This document shows positions 4,774 to 11,890 of a stretch of DNA of 41,115 bases, one piece after another; within the stretch, counting starts at the first letter, position 1, and every line of letters begins with the position of its first letter. Under the pieces are notes generated by a model, which worked only from the letters and a program-made list of their open reading frames with translations, made no database searches and was not told the DNA's origin. Origin of the DNA: a virus. The stretch lies in IMG/VR virus record IMGVR_UViG_3300032116_000483, positions 1-41,115 of that record; one strand, written 5' to 3'. The position numbers and the translations under genes were made by a program.

Positions 4774-5199
4774 ATGGCCATCGAATGGAAACAGGGTGAG
4801 TGGAGAAACGAGACTTTCTTGAACAACCGGCTGCCTCCAATAGGAGGACCGATGTTGCAGGTTACGCCACAGTTACTTCGCAACCTAAACCCCAATACGC
4901 CGATTGACCCATCCGGGTATGTGGCATACTGGATGGTGGAGAACTTCACATGGTCACCGGTAAAATGTGAGGTCGTAGTGCACACGAAGAAATACGTGCG
5001 GCACTACGATCTCCAACTAGTTCCCCTGAGGGATCTGAAGTGGAACGGGGATAACAACGTTGAGCGTGCAATCGCCCGATTATTCCCCGAAGCCGTGCAG
5101 GTCACGGTCTGGTGGCGTAGCTGGTTCATGGATCGAACGCCGTCTACCGTCGAATACTCGCGACGCTGCAAGGCGTCACATTTGATTGGAGAGGTATGA
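4774..5199 (+). CDS. Hypothetical protein, 141 aa
   Basis: ATG at 4774 follows GAAGGAG. No family recognised. Pro-rich region at residues 19-46; beta strands with paired Trp and Tyr (YVAYWMVENFTW, VTVWWRSWF) toward the middle and C-terminus. Its TGA stop overlaps the start of the next gene, so the two are probably co-translated; there is no pseudoknot at this junction. Confidence 0.7.
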   Translation: MAIEWKQGEWRNETFLNNRLPPIGGPMLQVTPQLLRNLNPNTPIDPSGYVAYWMVENFTWSPVKCEVVVHTKKYVRHYDLQLVPLRDLKWNGDNNVERAIARLFPEAVQVTVWWRSWFMDRTPSTVEYSRRCKASHLIGEV

Positions 5200-5552
5200 T
5201 GGAAGGTCAAATGAAGGTACGAGTGTACCGCAACTTGCACAAGAAATGTTTCTCGGTGCAAACCAAAGTCAACAAGCGGTGGAAGGTCACCGCACACGTA
5301 GACGAGATTCGTCTGCGTGACGTTAGCTTCCTCGTTCACAAAGGCGGCCACAAGCGCTACCTGCGGGAGCGCAGGAAAAATGTCCACGCATTCGTGTGTG
5401 GCACTGTGGTCGACAGCGTAGGGCCAGTGCCCACGTCTGTCTACTACTCGGCGGAAGTAGGATATTTTCACACCCGTATGGGTGTGATGATGTCCACCAT
5501 TGACGAGGCATATCTCGTTGGTGGTAAAATCTATACATCGGACATCTATTAG
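5199..5552 (+). CDS. Conserved-type phage hypothetical protein, 117 aa
   Basis: The opening pattern KVRVYRNLHKKCFSVQ, followed by LRDVSFLVHKGGHKR and RKNVHAFVCGTVVDS, resembles a small uncharacterised protein seen in many unrelated tailed phages (from memory, not searched). No function is known to me. Three ATGs compete (5196, 5199, 5211); 5199 gives the best spacing from GGAGAGG and overlaps the upstream TGA. The C-terminal half (about residue 80 on) is beta-rich with aromatic residues. Confidence 0.75.
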   Translation: MEGQMKVRVYRNLHKKCFSVQTKVNKRWKVTAHVDEIRLRDVSFLVHKGGHKRYLRERRKNVHAFVCGTVVDSVGPVPTSVYYSAEVGYFHTRMGVMMSTIDEAYLVGGKIYTSDIY

Positions 5553-5555
5553 TCC

Positions 5556-5584
5556 ATACGGAGCAGGTAACCGTATAACCTTGC
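5556..5584 (+). promoter_or_regulatory. RNA pseudoknot, class B, copy 3
   Basis: Stem 1 ATACGG (5556-5561) pairs with CCGTAT (5571-5576). Loop AGCAGGTAA contains GCAGG (5563-5567), which pairs with CTTGC (5580-5584, one G-U). The loop retains the class AG...GGTAA signature in shortened form. Confidence 0.7.
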
Positions 5585-5607
5585 AGTTTATTGTAGCGGA
5601 GGTAGAC

Positions 5608-6105
5608 ATGAAACTCTCACTCAAGTATATCATAGTGGATGGAAATGGTCGTGAACTGGAAGCTATTGTTGAGCAGACTATCTTCGATGCTTACATGCTT
5701 CCATCCACAGCCTACGAATGGGCATGGAATTTGGTAAAGACCCAACGATGGGAGTACGCGAGTAAGTGGATTTTAGAAGTCAATGGGAACGTCTTGGACA
5801 TTCCCGAGTGGGGTGTCAAGTTTGTCCATGGGTCATGTCCAAACGGATTTAGTGTGGAAGATGGCGGGATAACTGAGACAACCTTTTGGTTAACAAAGCC
5901 TTTCACTCCCTTCACAGTTGAGGAGATCAACTTGGTAGAGAGAGAATGGTCGTCTTCTGAAGACGATCAGTGGGTTCTTAAAGATGCGGGCATGCCAACG
6001 GGCGGGGTTCTCATTACCCGTGAATATCCAATAGGCCACCCAGCAATTGAACTGAGCTGCTATGTGGCTGACATACTACCGTACGGGCGGCCATATAACC
6101 GCTAG
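5608..6105 (+). CDS. Hypothetical protein, 165 aa
   Basis: ATG at 5608 follows GCGGAGG. No family recognised. Soluble, acidic, Trp-rich alpha/beta protein; begins with a beta strand (LSLKYIIVDGNGRELEAIV) and has a helical middle (residues 27-52). An EEINLVEREW helix and a Gly-rich turn lie toward the C-terminus. Flanked on both sides by class B pseudoknots. Confidence 0.7.
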   Translation: MKLSLKYIIVDGNGRELEAIVEQTIFDAYMLPSTAYEWAWNLVKTQRWEYASKWILEVNGNVLDIPEWGVKFVHGSCPNGFSVEDGGITETTFWLTKPFTPFTVEEINLVEREWSSSEDDQWVLKDAGMPTGGVLITREYPIGHPAIELSCYVADILPYGRPYNR

Positions 6106-6111
6106 TACTAT

Positions 6112-6138
6112 CTGGAATAGGTAACCAGTCAACCTTAT
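6112..6138 (+). promoter_or_regulatory. RNA pseudoknot, class B, copy 4
   Basis: Stem 1 CTGG (6112-6115) pairs with CCAG (6125-6128). Loop AATAGGTAA contains ATAGG (6117-6121), which pairs with CTTAT (6134-6138, one G-U). The G-U is at the same relative position as in copy 3. Confidence 0.65.
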
Positions 6139-6163
6139 ACGTGTATAATGATGGAGGTTTACT

Positions 6164-6622
6164 ATGACTAAGTTCCAAGTATCGGAAAAGGCACAGCGAA
6201 AATTGCGCGTGCTGTTGGCAAAAGCCGAGGTGTTACTTGGCGAGATAATTGCCAAAGAGCGAAAGAGCTCGGAGGCATTTGTCCCCTCACCGGCAGTCAC
6301 ACAGGTGGCGCTAGACCTGTATGCCCTCGGGTTTGAGGCCTTCCAAGCCACTGATTTGAGCATTTTTCACTGGGCGGATGGCTTTGAAGGTACTTTGTAC
6401 AGCCTTACTCACAGCGTTACTGAGGCATTACAACAATGCCCGCAGCAAGTAAAATTACTACGCAAACTAAAGTTGGCGGTCACTCGTATAGACGAGTGGC
6501 ATACTGCGTTTATCGCTGATGCGCCCTCGCCACGTACGGCGCTCATCGGCGAGGGTTATGACTGTCCCCCGGAGTGTATATTCCACCCGGATCATCCCGG
6601 GTTGGTATACGCTAAGAAGTAG
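6164..6622 (+). CDS. Hypothetical helical protein, 152 aa
   Basis: ATG at 6164 follows ATGGAGG. Predominantly helical (KAQRKLRVLLAKAEVLLGEI, then several helices to residue 117), with a short C-terminal segment rich in Pro, Cys and His (CPPECIFHPDHPG). The Cys and His residues there could bind a metal, but the spacing matches no motif I know. No family recognised. Confidence 0.7.
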   Translation: MTKFQVSEKAQRKLRVLLAKAEVLLGEIIAKERKSSEAFVPSPAVTQVALDLYALGFEAFQATDLSIFHWADGFEGTLYSLTHSVTEALQQCPQQVKLLRKLKLAVTRIDEWHTAFIADAPSPRTALIGEGYDCPPECIFHPDHPGLVYAKK

Positions 6623-6627
6623 CCCAC

Positions 6628-6662
6628 ACTGAATAGTGCAGATGTAACAGTAACTTTCTGCA
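6628..6662 (+). promoter_or_regulatory. RNA pseudoknot, class B, copy 5
   Basis: Stem 1 ACTG (6628-6631) pairs with CAGT (6648-6651). Stem 2 TGCAGA (6637-6642) pairs perfectly with TCTGCA (6657-6662). Loop 2 is TGTAA and the linker is AACTT. Confidence 0.85.
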
Positions 6663-6682
6663 TAGTAGTTATGGAGGGTATC

Positions 6683-7216
6683 ATGAGTGAATTTAAAGTC
6701 ATTAGTCCGTACAGCACTCGTCGCGATGCGGTCTTGTATGACCGTATGGAAACCATGCGCGAGGTGCGTTCACGCCTCGCAGAGGGGCTACACGCACTGG
6801 TAGTCAAGGACGACACCCATGTCGTCTATGCGGACACCCCGCACTGGCCATATCTGTTTTCGATCGAGCTGCCTTCTGGTACATGGATCGACACATATCG
6901 GCCCAGCTTCACCGACCCCGCAGGGGACGTGGGCACGCTAGCGGTTATCGACCTCGCGGCGGTCGACCATTTCGTGCAGGCCATCAAAGGCTTGTGCGAG
7001 ACCGAGATGGGTCTCCGTAAGAAAGAGTCTGTTGAGGGGGAATATCTGGATCCCGAAGTGATCCACGATCGTTTGTGGCGATCAGGCTATTTATCCACGA
7101 TTGGCCTGTCGCAGCAGGTATGGGTACAGGGGTACCCGATAGAGTTGGAAGACTGGCTCAATATCGTCTTTCAAGGAGTTGCAGTCTTTTCGAATCACAC
7201 AGTAACTATACTGTAG
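6683..7216 (+). CDS. Hypothetical protein, 177 aa
   Basis: The ATG at 6683 is preferred over the in-frame ATG at 6671 because the latter lies within the ribosome binding site ATGGAGGG. Soluble alpha/beta sequence with a helix at residues 21-36, a DDTHVVYADTPHWPYLF segment and a central helix (VDHFVQAIKGLCETEMGLRK). No family recognised. Confidence 0.7.
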   Translation: MSEFKVISPYSTRRDAVLYDRMETMREVRSRLAEGLHALVVKDDTHVVYADTPHWPYLFSIELPSGTWIDTYRPSFTDPAGDVGTLAVIDLAAVDHFVQAIKGLCETEMGLRKKESVEGEYLDPEVIHDRLWRSGYLSTIGLSQQVWVQGYPIELEDWLNIVFQGVAVFSNHTVTIL

Positions 7217-7220
7217 TGAT

Positions 7221-7255
7221 ACTGAGTAAGGCGGAGGAAACAGTAACTTTCCGTC
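7221..7255 (+). promoter_or_regulatory. RNA pseudoknot, class B, copy 6
   Basis: Stem 1 ACTG (7221-7224) pairs with CAGT (7241-7244). Stem 2 GGCGGA (7230-7235) pairs with TCCGTC (7250-7255, one G-U). It is essentially identical to copy 8 at 8109-8143, including the following T-rich spacer. Confidence 0.85.
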
Positions 7256-7279
7256 AGTTTTATCTATAGGAGGCTCACA

Positions 7280-7768
7280 ATGAGCGACATGCCAACACGC
7301 GAGCAGATGGAGCAGCTGTACGATGCGATGGCCGAGAAGTGCACTGAATTTACCGGTGTACTTCAGCAGGTGATCCGGGACAAGGCCATGGCGATGGAGA
7401 ACGGTTACGAGTGGGTCAACAACGTCATGCCCATCATCGAGCGTATGATCCCCACGGATGGGGACGGATCACAAGATCGTGTTCAGGACTACACCGGGTA
7501 CTCCAAACGTTCGTTTGTGGAGGGTCTAGAGTACGACGTCGAACGGCAGTTGCTATTTGACGCAACGCGGTCAATCACGGCTGTGGATAAAGACGGAAAC
7601 GAACAGCAGTACTATGTGGTATTTGGATTTGTGTATGACGAGGGGAAGACTCTTCATCGCATGCACGATGAAAACTATCGCCGGGATGGCATTGGGTACT
7701 GGGTACCCGAAGATGCCGACGTTGGCTACGCACTTGACGAAGTGTATACGATCGCGTCAATAGACTAG
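7280..7768 (+). CDS. Hypothetical acidic protein, 162 aa
   Basis: ATG at 7280 follows ATAGGAGG. N-terminal helices (REQMEQLYDAMAEKC, LQQVIRDKAMAMEN), then a beta domain with YYVVFGFVYDEG and GIGYWVPEDADVGYA. Strongly acidic overall. No family recognised. DNA mimicry, a known strategy of acidic phage early proteins, is possible but rests only on charge. Confidence 0.7.
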   Translation: MSDMPTREQMEQLYDAMAEKCTEFTGVLQQVIRDKAMAMENGYEWVNNVMPIIERMIPTDGDGSQDRVQDYTGYSKRSFVEGLEYDVERQLLFDATRSITAVDKDGNEQQYYVVFGFVYDEGKTLHRMHDENYRRDGIGYWVPEDADVGYALDEVYTIASID

Positions 7769-7773
7769 TCCAC

Positions 7774-7805
7774 ACTGAGTAGCGGGGTAACAGTAACTTG
7801 CCGCT
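7774..7805 (+). promoter_or_regulatory. RNA pseudoknot, class B, copy 7
   Basis: Stem 1 ACTG (7774-7777) pairs with CAGT (7791-7794). Stem 2 AGCGG (7781-7785) pairs perfectly with CCGCT (7801-7805). Loop 2 is GGTAA and the linker AACTTG. The AGGAGG of the next gene follows about 14 bases later. Confidence 0.85.
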
Positions 7806-7830
7806 AATTATTCTTTTACAGGAGGTTATC

Positions 7831-8103
7831 ATGCGAGAAATGATCAAGGTTGCAACGATTCCCTTCGATTTTTGGGTTTCCGAAGATGGGTCTATGGGTA
7901 ATGATCGGATTATCCTGTATAACTGGCCCCAAGGCGGGATGGAGGAGGAGGAGTCAGTCGAGGTAGATCGGATATTAGAGTACGAGCGTTTTTCAGACCT
8001 TGTCGAATGGGCACGTTCTCGTGGAATAGCCTATGCCCTTTCAGAATTCAATCAGGAAAAGAGGGTCTGGGAACTGAACGTGTACGCACCTAGCAGCACG
8101 TAG
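7831..8103 (+). CDS. Hypothetical acidic protein, 90 aa
   Basis: ATG at 7831 follows CAGGAGG. Beta-like N-terminus (IKVATIPFDFWVSEDG), an acidic stretch (GGMEEEESVEVD), one helix (FSDLVEWARSRGI) and a final beta hairpin. No family recognised. Flanked by class B pseudoknots on both sides. Confidence 0.7.
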   Translation: MREMIKVATIPFDFWVSEDGSMGNDRIILYNWPQGGMEEEESVEVDRILEYERFSDLVEWARSRGIAYALSEFNQEKRVWELNVYAPSST

Positions 8104-8108
8104 TTCCC

Positions 8109-8143
8109 ACTGAGTAAGGCGGAGGAAACAGTAACTTTCCGTC
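8109..8143 (+). promoter_or_regulatory. RNA pseudoknot, class B, copy 8
   Basis: Stem 1 ACTG (8109-8112) pairs with CAGT (8129-8132). Stem 2 GGCGGA (8118-8123) pairs with TCCGTC (8138-8143). Near-identical to copy 6, which suggests a recent duplication or gene conversion. Confidence 0.85.
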
Positions 8144-8166
8144 AGTTTTATTACAGGAGGTCTACT

Positions 8167-8718
8167 ATGACCAATCAGATCGCTCCAGAGTTGTTGGTAA
8201 AGATCGGTCGACTGCCCGGTATGCGCTACAAGTATCACAAGCAGGATGGCCATATCCTGATTGTCGATACAGCGGCAGGCCTCGCTGACCGTGTAATGGT
8301 ATTCGGCAACGGCGCTCGTGCCCTCGAGCACTTGCATATGGCAGTTATGGCCACTGAGGGTGTTCTTGCCCATATGGGCTACGAAGACCCTGCGTCAGGA
8401 AACATCCACGTCAATCGTTGGGTGCAGGTACGGTTCGACAAGCAGGAGCTAATTGACTATGGCATCGATCCTGATGCCCTCAAACAAGCTCTCACGGCAG
8501 AAGGTAATCAAATTATATCAGACAACGCATCCCCGTACTTTCACCGCCATATTCGATATCTGGATGACCCAGAAAAGATAGTGCGGGTCAAATTCTCTCG
8601 AGAGGGGCACACGGAGAGTGAGGAAGACAGCGACGTCTTTTTCTTCGGAGTTCACCCGCTTGACGTCCCTCCGGGCATGAGCTCGGCTGTTGGGGGTTGG
8701 GAGATCGTCGACTACTAA
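8167..8718 (+). CDS. Hypothetical protein, 183 aa
   Basis: ATG at 8167 follows CAGGAGG. N-terminal alpha/beta half (residues 1-75) includes IVDTAAGLADRVMVFGNGARALEHLHMA. The C-terminal half is acidic and ends in a beta segment (VFFFGVHPLDVPPG). No family recognised. Bases 8719-8768 after its stop contain a partial direct repeat of the gene end (TCGTCGACTAC versus TCGTCGACGTAC), a possible remnant of a small duplication. Confidence 0.7.
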   Translation: MTNQIAPELLVKIGRLPGMRYKYHKQDGHILIVDTAAGLADRVMVFGNGARALEHLHMAVMATEGVLAHMGYEDPASGNIHVNRWVQVRFDKQELIDYGIDPDALKQALTAEGNQIISDNASPYFHRHIRYLDDPEKIVRVKFSREGHTESEEDSDVFFFGVHPLDVPPGMSSAVGGWEIVDY

Positions 8719-8768
8719 GTCTTTCCGAACGCCGAGGATGGTCGTCGACGTACTGAGGATTAATTCCC

Positions 8769-8800
8769 ACTGAGTGACGGAGTAACAGTAACTTTCCGTC
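8769..8800 (+). promoter_or_regulatory. RNA pseudoknot, class B, copy 9
   Basis: Stem 1 ACTG (8769-8772) pairs with CAGT (8786-8789). Stem 2 GACGGA (8776-8781) pairs perfectly with TCCGTC (8795-8800). Loop 1 AGT, loop 2 GTAA and linker AACTT are canonical. It leads the ArdC-like gene. Confidence 0.85.
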
Positions 8801-8819
8801 TTTTGTTTAGGAGGTTGCT

Positions 8820-9734
8820 ATGAGCAACAAAGAATTTATGACCGCATTTGACGTAGTAACAGAGCAGCTAGTAAAAGCGATTGAGTCCGGTGCAGAGACC
8901 GGCAAGTGGGTACGACCGTGGGTCAGTGAAGCCAATCAACGGTTTACTGATGGATACGTGTACACCGGCTCCAACCAGTTTTTTCTTTCGCTTTATCGGT
9001 TCATTTCCACGCAGGGTGGGTACGCAGGCAACCACCCCAAACTCAAAGAGGCGTACGAGCGGTTGGCTGGCACGCACCTCACGCAGTACTGGGGGGCATT
9101 CGACCAGTGGAAGGCGCAAGGCGCCACAGTAAAGCTCGGTGCCAAAGGGTTCCCATTGATTCGTCAGGTTACGGCCAAGAGGAAAAACAAGAAGGAGGAC
9201 GGCACTGACGACTTTTTTCAATACTTTACCTCGTACGTGGTATTCAATTCCACGCAAGTCGAAGGTTGGGAACCACCTGTCAATCGTGTGGAGACCGACG
9301 AGCAAATTCGCTCAAGATTTCGCACAATGATTGCTCGCCACAACATCAAGGTGACACACGGTGGGGATCGTGCGTTCTACCTACCGACTGAGGATAGCAT
9401 CACGCTACCTCCGGTCGAAAGTTTTCCGGTCGAGGACGATTACTGGTCCACACTCGGCCATGAAGCAATTCACTGGACCGGCCACGAATCGCGACTGCAG
9501 CGCATTGATCCGGATAATCACCGTGGTGACACATACGCATTCGAGGAGCTCGTTGCTGAACTTGGGTCGGCGGTGTTGGCCACTCAGTATGGCATCGAGG
9601 TAGCGAGTGATGCAAACATTCTCGCATATCTCGGCGGCTGGGCCAAGCGGATCAAGGAGGATAAGACGGCTGTCCGCAAGGCCATGAGTTTGGCAATCAA
9701 AGCCGCTCAGTATCTAGAGAAGGGAGGTGAATAA
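8820..9734 (+). CDS. ArdC-like anti-restriction protein
   Basis: Two-part architecture of the ArdC/TraC-N family. An N-terminal ssDNA-binding-type domain (about residues 5-150) contains W30, the NQFFLSLYR region and the KLGAKGFPLIR segment. The C-terminal zinc metallopeptidase-like domain (about 160-300) has HEAIH at 214-218 and EELVAELG at 243-250. ArdC proteins protect incoming DNA from host restriction and bind ssDNA; whether the HExxH is needed depends on the member. At 304 aa the length is normal for the family. ATG follows TAGGAGG. The stop overlaps the next start (TAATG). An anti-defence gene here suggests the surrounding small genes are early host-takeover or counter-defence functions. 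Confidence 0.9.
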   Translation: MSNKEFMTAFDVVTEQLVKAIESGAETGKWVRPWVSEANQRFTDGYVYTGSNQFFLSLYRFISTQGGYAGNHPKLKEAYERLAGTHLTQYWGAFDQWKAQGATVKLGAKGFPLIRQVTAKRKNKKEDGTDDFFQYFTSYVVFNSTQVEGWEPPVNRVETDEQIRSRFRTMIARHNIKVTHGGDRAFYLPTEDSITLPPVESFPVEDDYWSTLGHEAIHWTGHESRLQRIDPDNHRGDTYAFEELVAELGSAVLATQYGIEVASDANILAYLGGWAKRIKEDKTAVRKAMSLAIKAAQYLEKGGE

Positions 9735-10030
9735 TGTATATAACATGGCGGTTGGAAAACGCCGAGTGGGTCTCATGCTCCGAGGTGACACTCGAGCGTG
9801 GGGCTCAGGTCGTTCTCAACCAAGTCTTTGCACCGGAAATGGTCGAAGACTTGGTTGTTGAGTCCCCTGACAACTACGTACCGTTGGGTCAGTACAGGCC
9901 AGCGTACGACCTTCAGGTGAATTTCACACTGAATGGTGAGCCGTGTGCAGTAAAGATGCACGTCTGGGAAGTTCCGAGAACGACTCCAGATCCTACGTAT
10001 CTGATGCTCCACGAGCGTTACATACGGTAG
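9734..10030 (+). CDS. Hypothetical protein, 98 aa, coupled to the ArdC-like gene
   Basis: ATG at 9734 overlaps the upstream TAA and is preceded by GGGAGGTGA inside the ArdC-like gene, so translation is probably coupled. Beta-rich soluble protein (residues 1-10, 40-80) with a short helix near 32-37. No family recognised. Its close coupling makes a function together with the anti-restriction protein plausible. A class B pseudoknot follows. Confidence 0.7.
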   Translation: MYITWRLENAEWVSCSEVTLERGAQVVLNQVFAPEMVEDLVVESPDNYVPLGQYRPAYDLQVNFTLNGEPCAVKMHVWEVPRTTPDPTYLMLHERYIR

Positions 10031-10035
10031 GCGGC

Positions 10036-10063
10036 ACGAGTGTGAGGGTAACGTACTTCTCAC
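10036..10063 (+). promoter_or_regulatory. RNA pseudoknot, class B, copy 10
   Basis: Stem 2 GTGAG (10042-10046) pairs perfectly with CTCAC (10059-10063). Stem 1 is reduced to ACG (10036-10038) with CGT (10052-10054). Loop 1 AGT, loop 2 GGTAA and linker ACTT are canonical, so it belongs to the class despite the short stem 1. Confidence 0.7.
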
Positions 10064-10081
10064 GTATTGCATGGAGGTGAC

Positions 10082-10411
10082 ATGACCGATTACGAGACAT
10101 GGCTGTTACTGCAGTTTAAGCTGACAGGTCCAAGCCTGTATCAGCTAGGCCATAATCTGGCACTGCTGCGGTATTTCGTCAAGACGTCCACACTCGAGCG
10201 GCCGGGTGTGGCGTACCTGCATTGCCGCCTTCTTCCCGACGGTTCACGTCCTGTGCTCGAGCACTGGGACTCGGGCAAGAAGATCTGGGTCAACCCTGAG
10301 TACAAGTTTCTCATCAAGACTACTCAGGACGCCATTGAGCAGCGGTTCACTTTGTTTGGCTACCACAAAGTATACAGTCGCTTGCTCAACATCCACGACT
10401 ACGAGTTGTAG
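10082..10411 (+). CDS. Hypothetical protein, 109 aa
   Basis: ATG at 10082 follows TGGAGGTG. Helical N-terminus (residues 3-36), beta segment VAYLHCRLLPDG, then a C-terminal helix (TQDAIEQRFTLFGYH). No family recognised. The larger frame beginning at 10206 overlaps it in another phase but is only an upstream extension of the next gene. Confidence 0.7.
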   Translation: MTDYETWLLLQFKLTGPSLYQLGHNLALLRYFVKTSTLERPGVAYLHCRLLPDGSRPVLEHWDSGKKIWVNPEYKFLIKTTQDAIEQRFTLFGYHKVYSRLLNIHDYEL

Positions 10412-10415
10412 TCAC

Positions 10416-10446
10416 ACTGAGAGTAGAGGTAACAGTAACTTTCTAC
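10416..10446 (+). promoter_or_regulatory. RNA pseudoknot, class B, copy 11
   Basis: Stem 1 ACTG (10416-10419) pairs with CAGT (10433-10436). Stem 2 GTAGA (10423-10427) pairs perfectly with TCTAC (10442-10446). Loop 2 GGTAA and linker AACTT are canonical. Confidence 0.85.
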
Positions 10447-10469
10447 AGTTTTCTATTAGGAGGTCAATC

Positions 10470-11315
10470 ATGACCAAGAACAAAACCCCAAAGGCCAAAG
10501 CACCTAAGACCCCAGTGCCACCAACACCGGTCAAGTTTGTGGCAAAGTCGGCCAACGACAAGTTGATCGGTAGCCGCGACTACCATGCGTCGACGTCGTA
10601 CTCGCCGGTTGGGCCAAGCTGCCCAACGACTTGCTGGTACCACCCCAGCAGTGACTTCATTCACTTGCGGCCCAAGGGTTTCAAAGGCTGCTACGCGGCC
10701 AAGGGTCATTCAGCTTTCTCCACACGGCCTGAGGCGTTTGCGGGTGCCGATCTCGATCGTGCAGGGCTTGCCCTTGTGCAGTCACGTATTGAGCGTGCAC
10801 TGCTTGCTCATGTTGCAGGTGACGGGATTATCGACATCTTCCGCTGGCATACCGGCGGCGATGTTCTGCACCCTGATTCCGGTGACGTGTGGGTTGACCA
10901 CGTCAACCTGATCTTGCAGACAGCCGAGCGTTGCCTTGAGCTTGGTATCCCGTTTATCGGGTATACGGCGTGCTGGCGCCTTGCTGACGCACAACCGCTC
11001 AAGGACGTGTTCCTTGCGTCTGTACAGACATTTGACGACGCACTAGAGGCATTGGCCATGGGTTGGCAGGTTGCCCTTGGCGTTATGCCCGAGGATTACG
11101 AGGCTGCGTTGCAGTTCCTGCGTGATCACGGTGCACGCGTATCGGGCTGTCCCGAGCAGCACGGTAAGGCCGACTCGTGTGCAGAATGTGGTATATGCGC
11201 GGTCGTTGATCCGGACAAGATCCACCCACATAAGTACCCGCTGTATATGCGGTATCGTAAATTCGCTCGGGTACACGGCATACTAAGCTCTGTAGTGTTC
11301 GTCAATCATCCGTAG
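10470..11315 (+). CDS. Cys-rich GP88-like phage protein, 281 aa
   Basis: ATG at 10470 follows TTAGGAGG. The frame extends upstream to 10206, but that part overlaps the preceding gene and a pseudoknot. A basic Pro/Lys N-terminal tail (residues 1-25) precedes Cys51, Cys55 and Cys74. The motif FRWHTGGDV lies at 124-132 and the segment PFIGYTACWR at 161-170. A second Cys group follows at 227, 237, 240 and 243. Order and motifs resemble the uncharacterised phage 'gene product 88' family. The clustered Cys suggest a zinc or Fe-S site; enzymatic role unknown. Confidence 0.6.
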   Translation: MTKNKTPKAKAPKTPVPPTPVKFVAKSANDKLIGSRDYHASTSYSPVGPSCPTTCWYHPSSDFIHLRPKGFKGCYAAKGHSAFSTRPEAFAGADLDRAGLALVQSRIERALLAHVAGDGIIDIFRWHTGGDVLHPDSGDVWVDHVNLILQTAERCLELGIPFIGYTACWRLADAQPLKDVFLASVQTFDDALEALAMGWQVALGVMPEDYEAALQFLRDHGARVSGCPEQHGKADSCAECGICAVVDPDKIHPHKYPLYMRYRKFARVHGILSSVVFVNHP

Positions 11316-11321
11316 CAATAC

Positions 11322-11350
11322 GCTGAGTAAGGGGCAACAGTAACTTCCCT
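11322..11350 (+). promoter_or_regulatory. RNA pseudoknot, class B, copy 12
   Basis: Stem 1 GCTG (11322-11325) pairs with CAGT (11338-11341, one G-U). Stem 2 AGGG (11330-11333) pairs with CCCT (11347-11350). Loop 2 is GCAA, as in copy 1; the linker is AACTT. Confidence 0.75.
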
Positions 11351-11375
11351 ACGTCTATCTTATAGGAGGTCTATC

Positions 11376-11834
11376 ATGTCAGATCGTGTACAGGCTTTTC
11401 ACGCCAAGTTCAGCATCATCGGTCCTCGCGAGGCGCAGCATCGTCTTAGCAAAGGAGAAGAGGTCTGGTCGTGCGGCTATGCTGCCGACACACTTGAGGA
11501 TGAGGATGGCGAGCCGTCATTCACTACTATCACACAAGACGACGTTGCTGATTGGACTACTAAGGAGTTCAATGAGATTGGCCCGTTCTCAGCTGACTCG
11601 AGCACCAAGTACTACGAATACAAGGTGCGGTACGAGGCGTGTTACGGTAATCACATCACATTTGTCGAGGTTCAACTGTTCAGCGACGTTGGTCCACAAT
11701 CGGAGAAGGCGAAAAGCTCCCCGCGTTATTTTGCACTAGAGTTGTTAGAGGCCGCGGTTGCTCTGCACATGTCGTACACTGGTGCCTCCAAGCCAGATAA
11801 TTACTGGCTAGACGATTGGTTCGAAGCGATTTAG
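11376..11834 (+). CDS. Hypothetical acidic protein, 152 aa
   Basis: ATG at 11376 follows TAGGAGG. Acidic N-terminal half (EDEDGEPSF, DDVADW). The middle carries YYEYKVRYEACYGNHITFVEVQLF, a beta hairpin; the C-terminus has a helix (LELLEAAVALHMSY). No family recognised. Flanked by class B pseudoknots. Confidence 0.7.
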   Translation: MSDRVQAFHAKFSIIGPREAQHRLSKGEEVWSCGYAADTLEDEDGEPSFTTITQDDVADWTTKEFNEIGPFSADSSTKYYEYKVRYEACYGNHITFVEVQLFSDVGPQSEKAKSSPRYFALELLEAAVALHMSYTGASKPDNYWLDDWFEAI

Positions 11835-11839
11835 TGTAT

Positions 11840-11869
11840 ACTGAGTAAGGGGTAACAGTAACTTCCCTT
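11840..11869 (+). promoter_or_regulatory. RNA pseudoknot, class B, copy 13
   Basis: Stem 1 ACTG (11840-11843) pairs with CAGT (11856-11859). Stem 2 AAGGG (11847-11851) pairs perfectly with CCCTT (11865-11869). The linker is AACTT. Confidence 0.85.
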
Positions 11870-11890
11870 TTGTATTTTATAGGAGGCTAT

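Noticed and set aside
4240-6150. TATAGT/TATAAT at 4245-4250, 4740-4745 and 6144-6149 as promoters
   Set aside because: They lie only a few bases before the ribosome binding site (or inside the pseudoknot linker), so transcripts would start at or in the site; no -35 partner is visible.
10206-10469. Upstream extension of the GP88-like gene
   Set aside because: It overlaps the 109-aa gene and pseudoknot copy 11; the ATG at 10470 has a perfect ribosome binding site.
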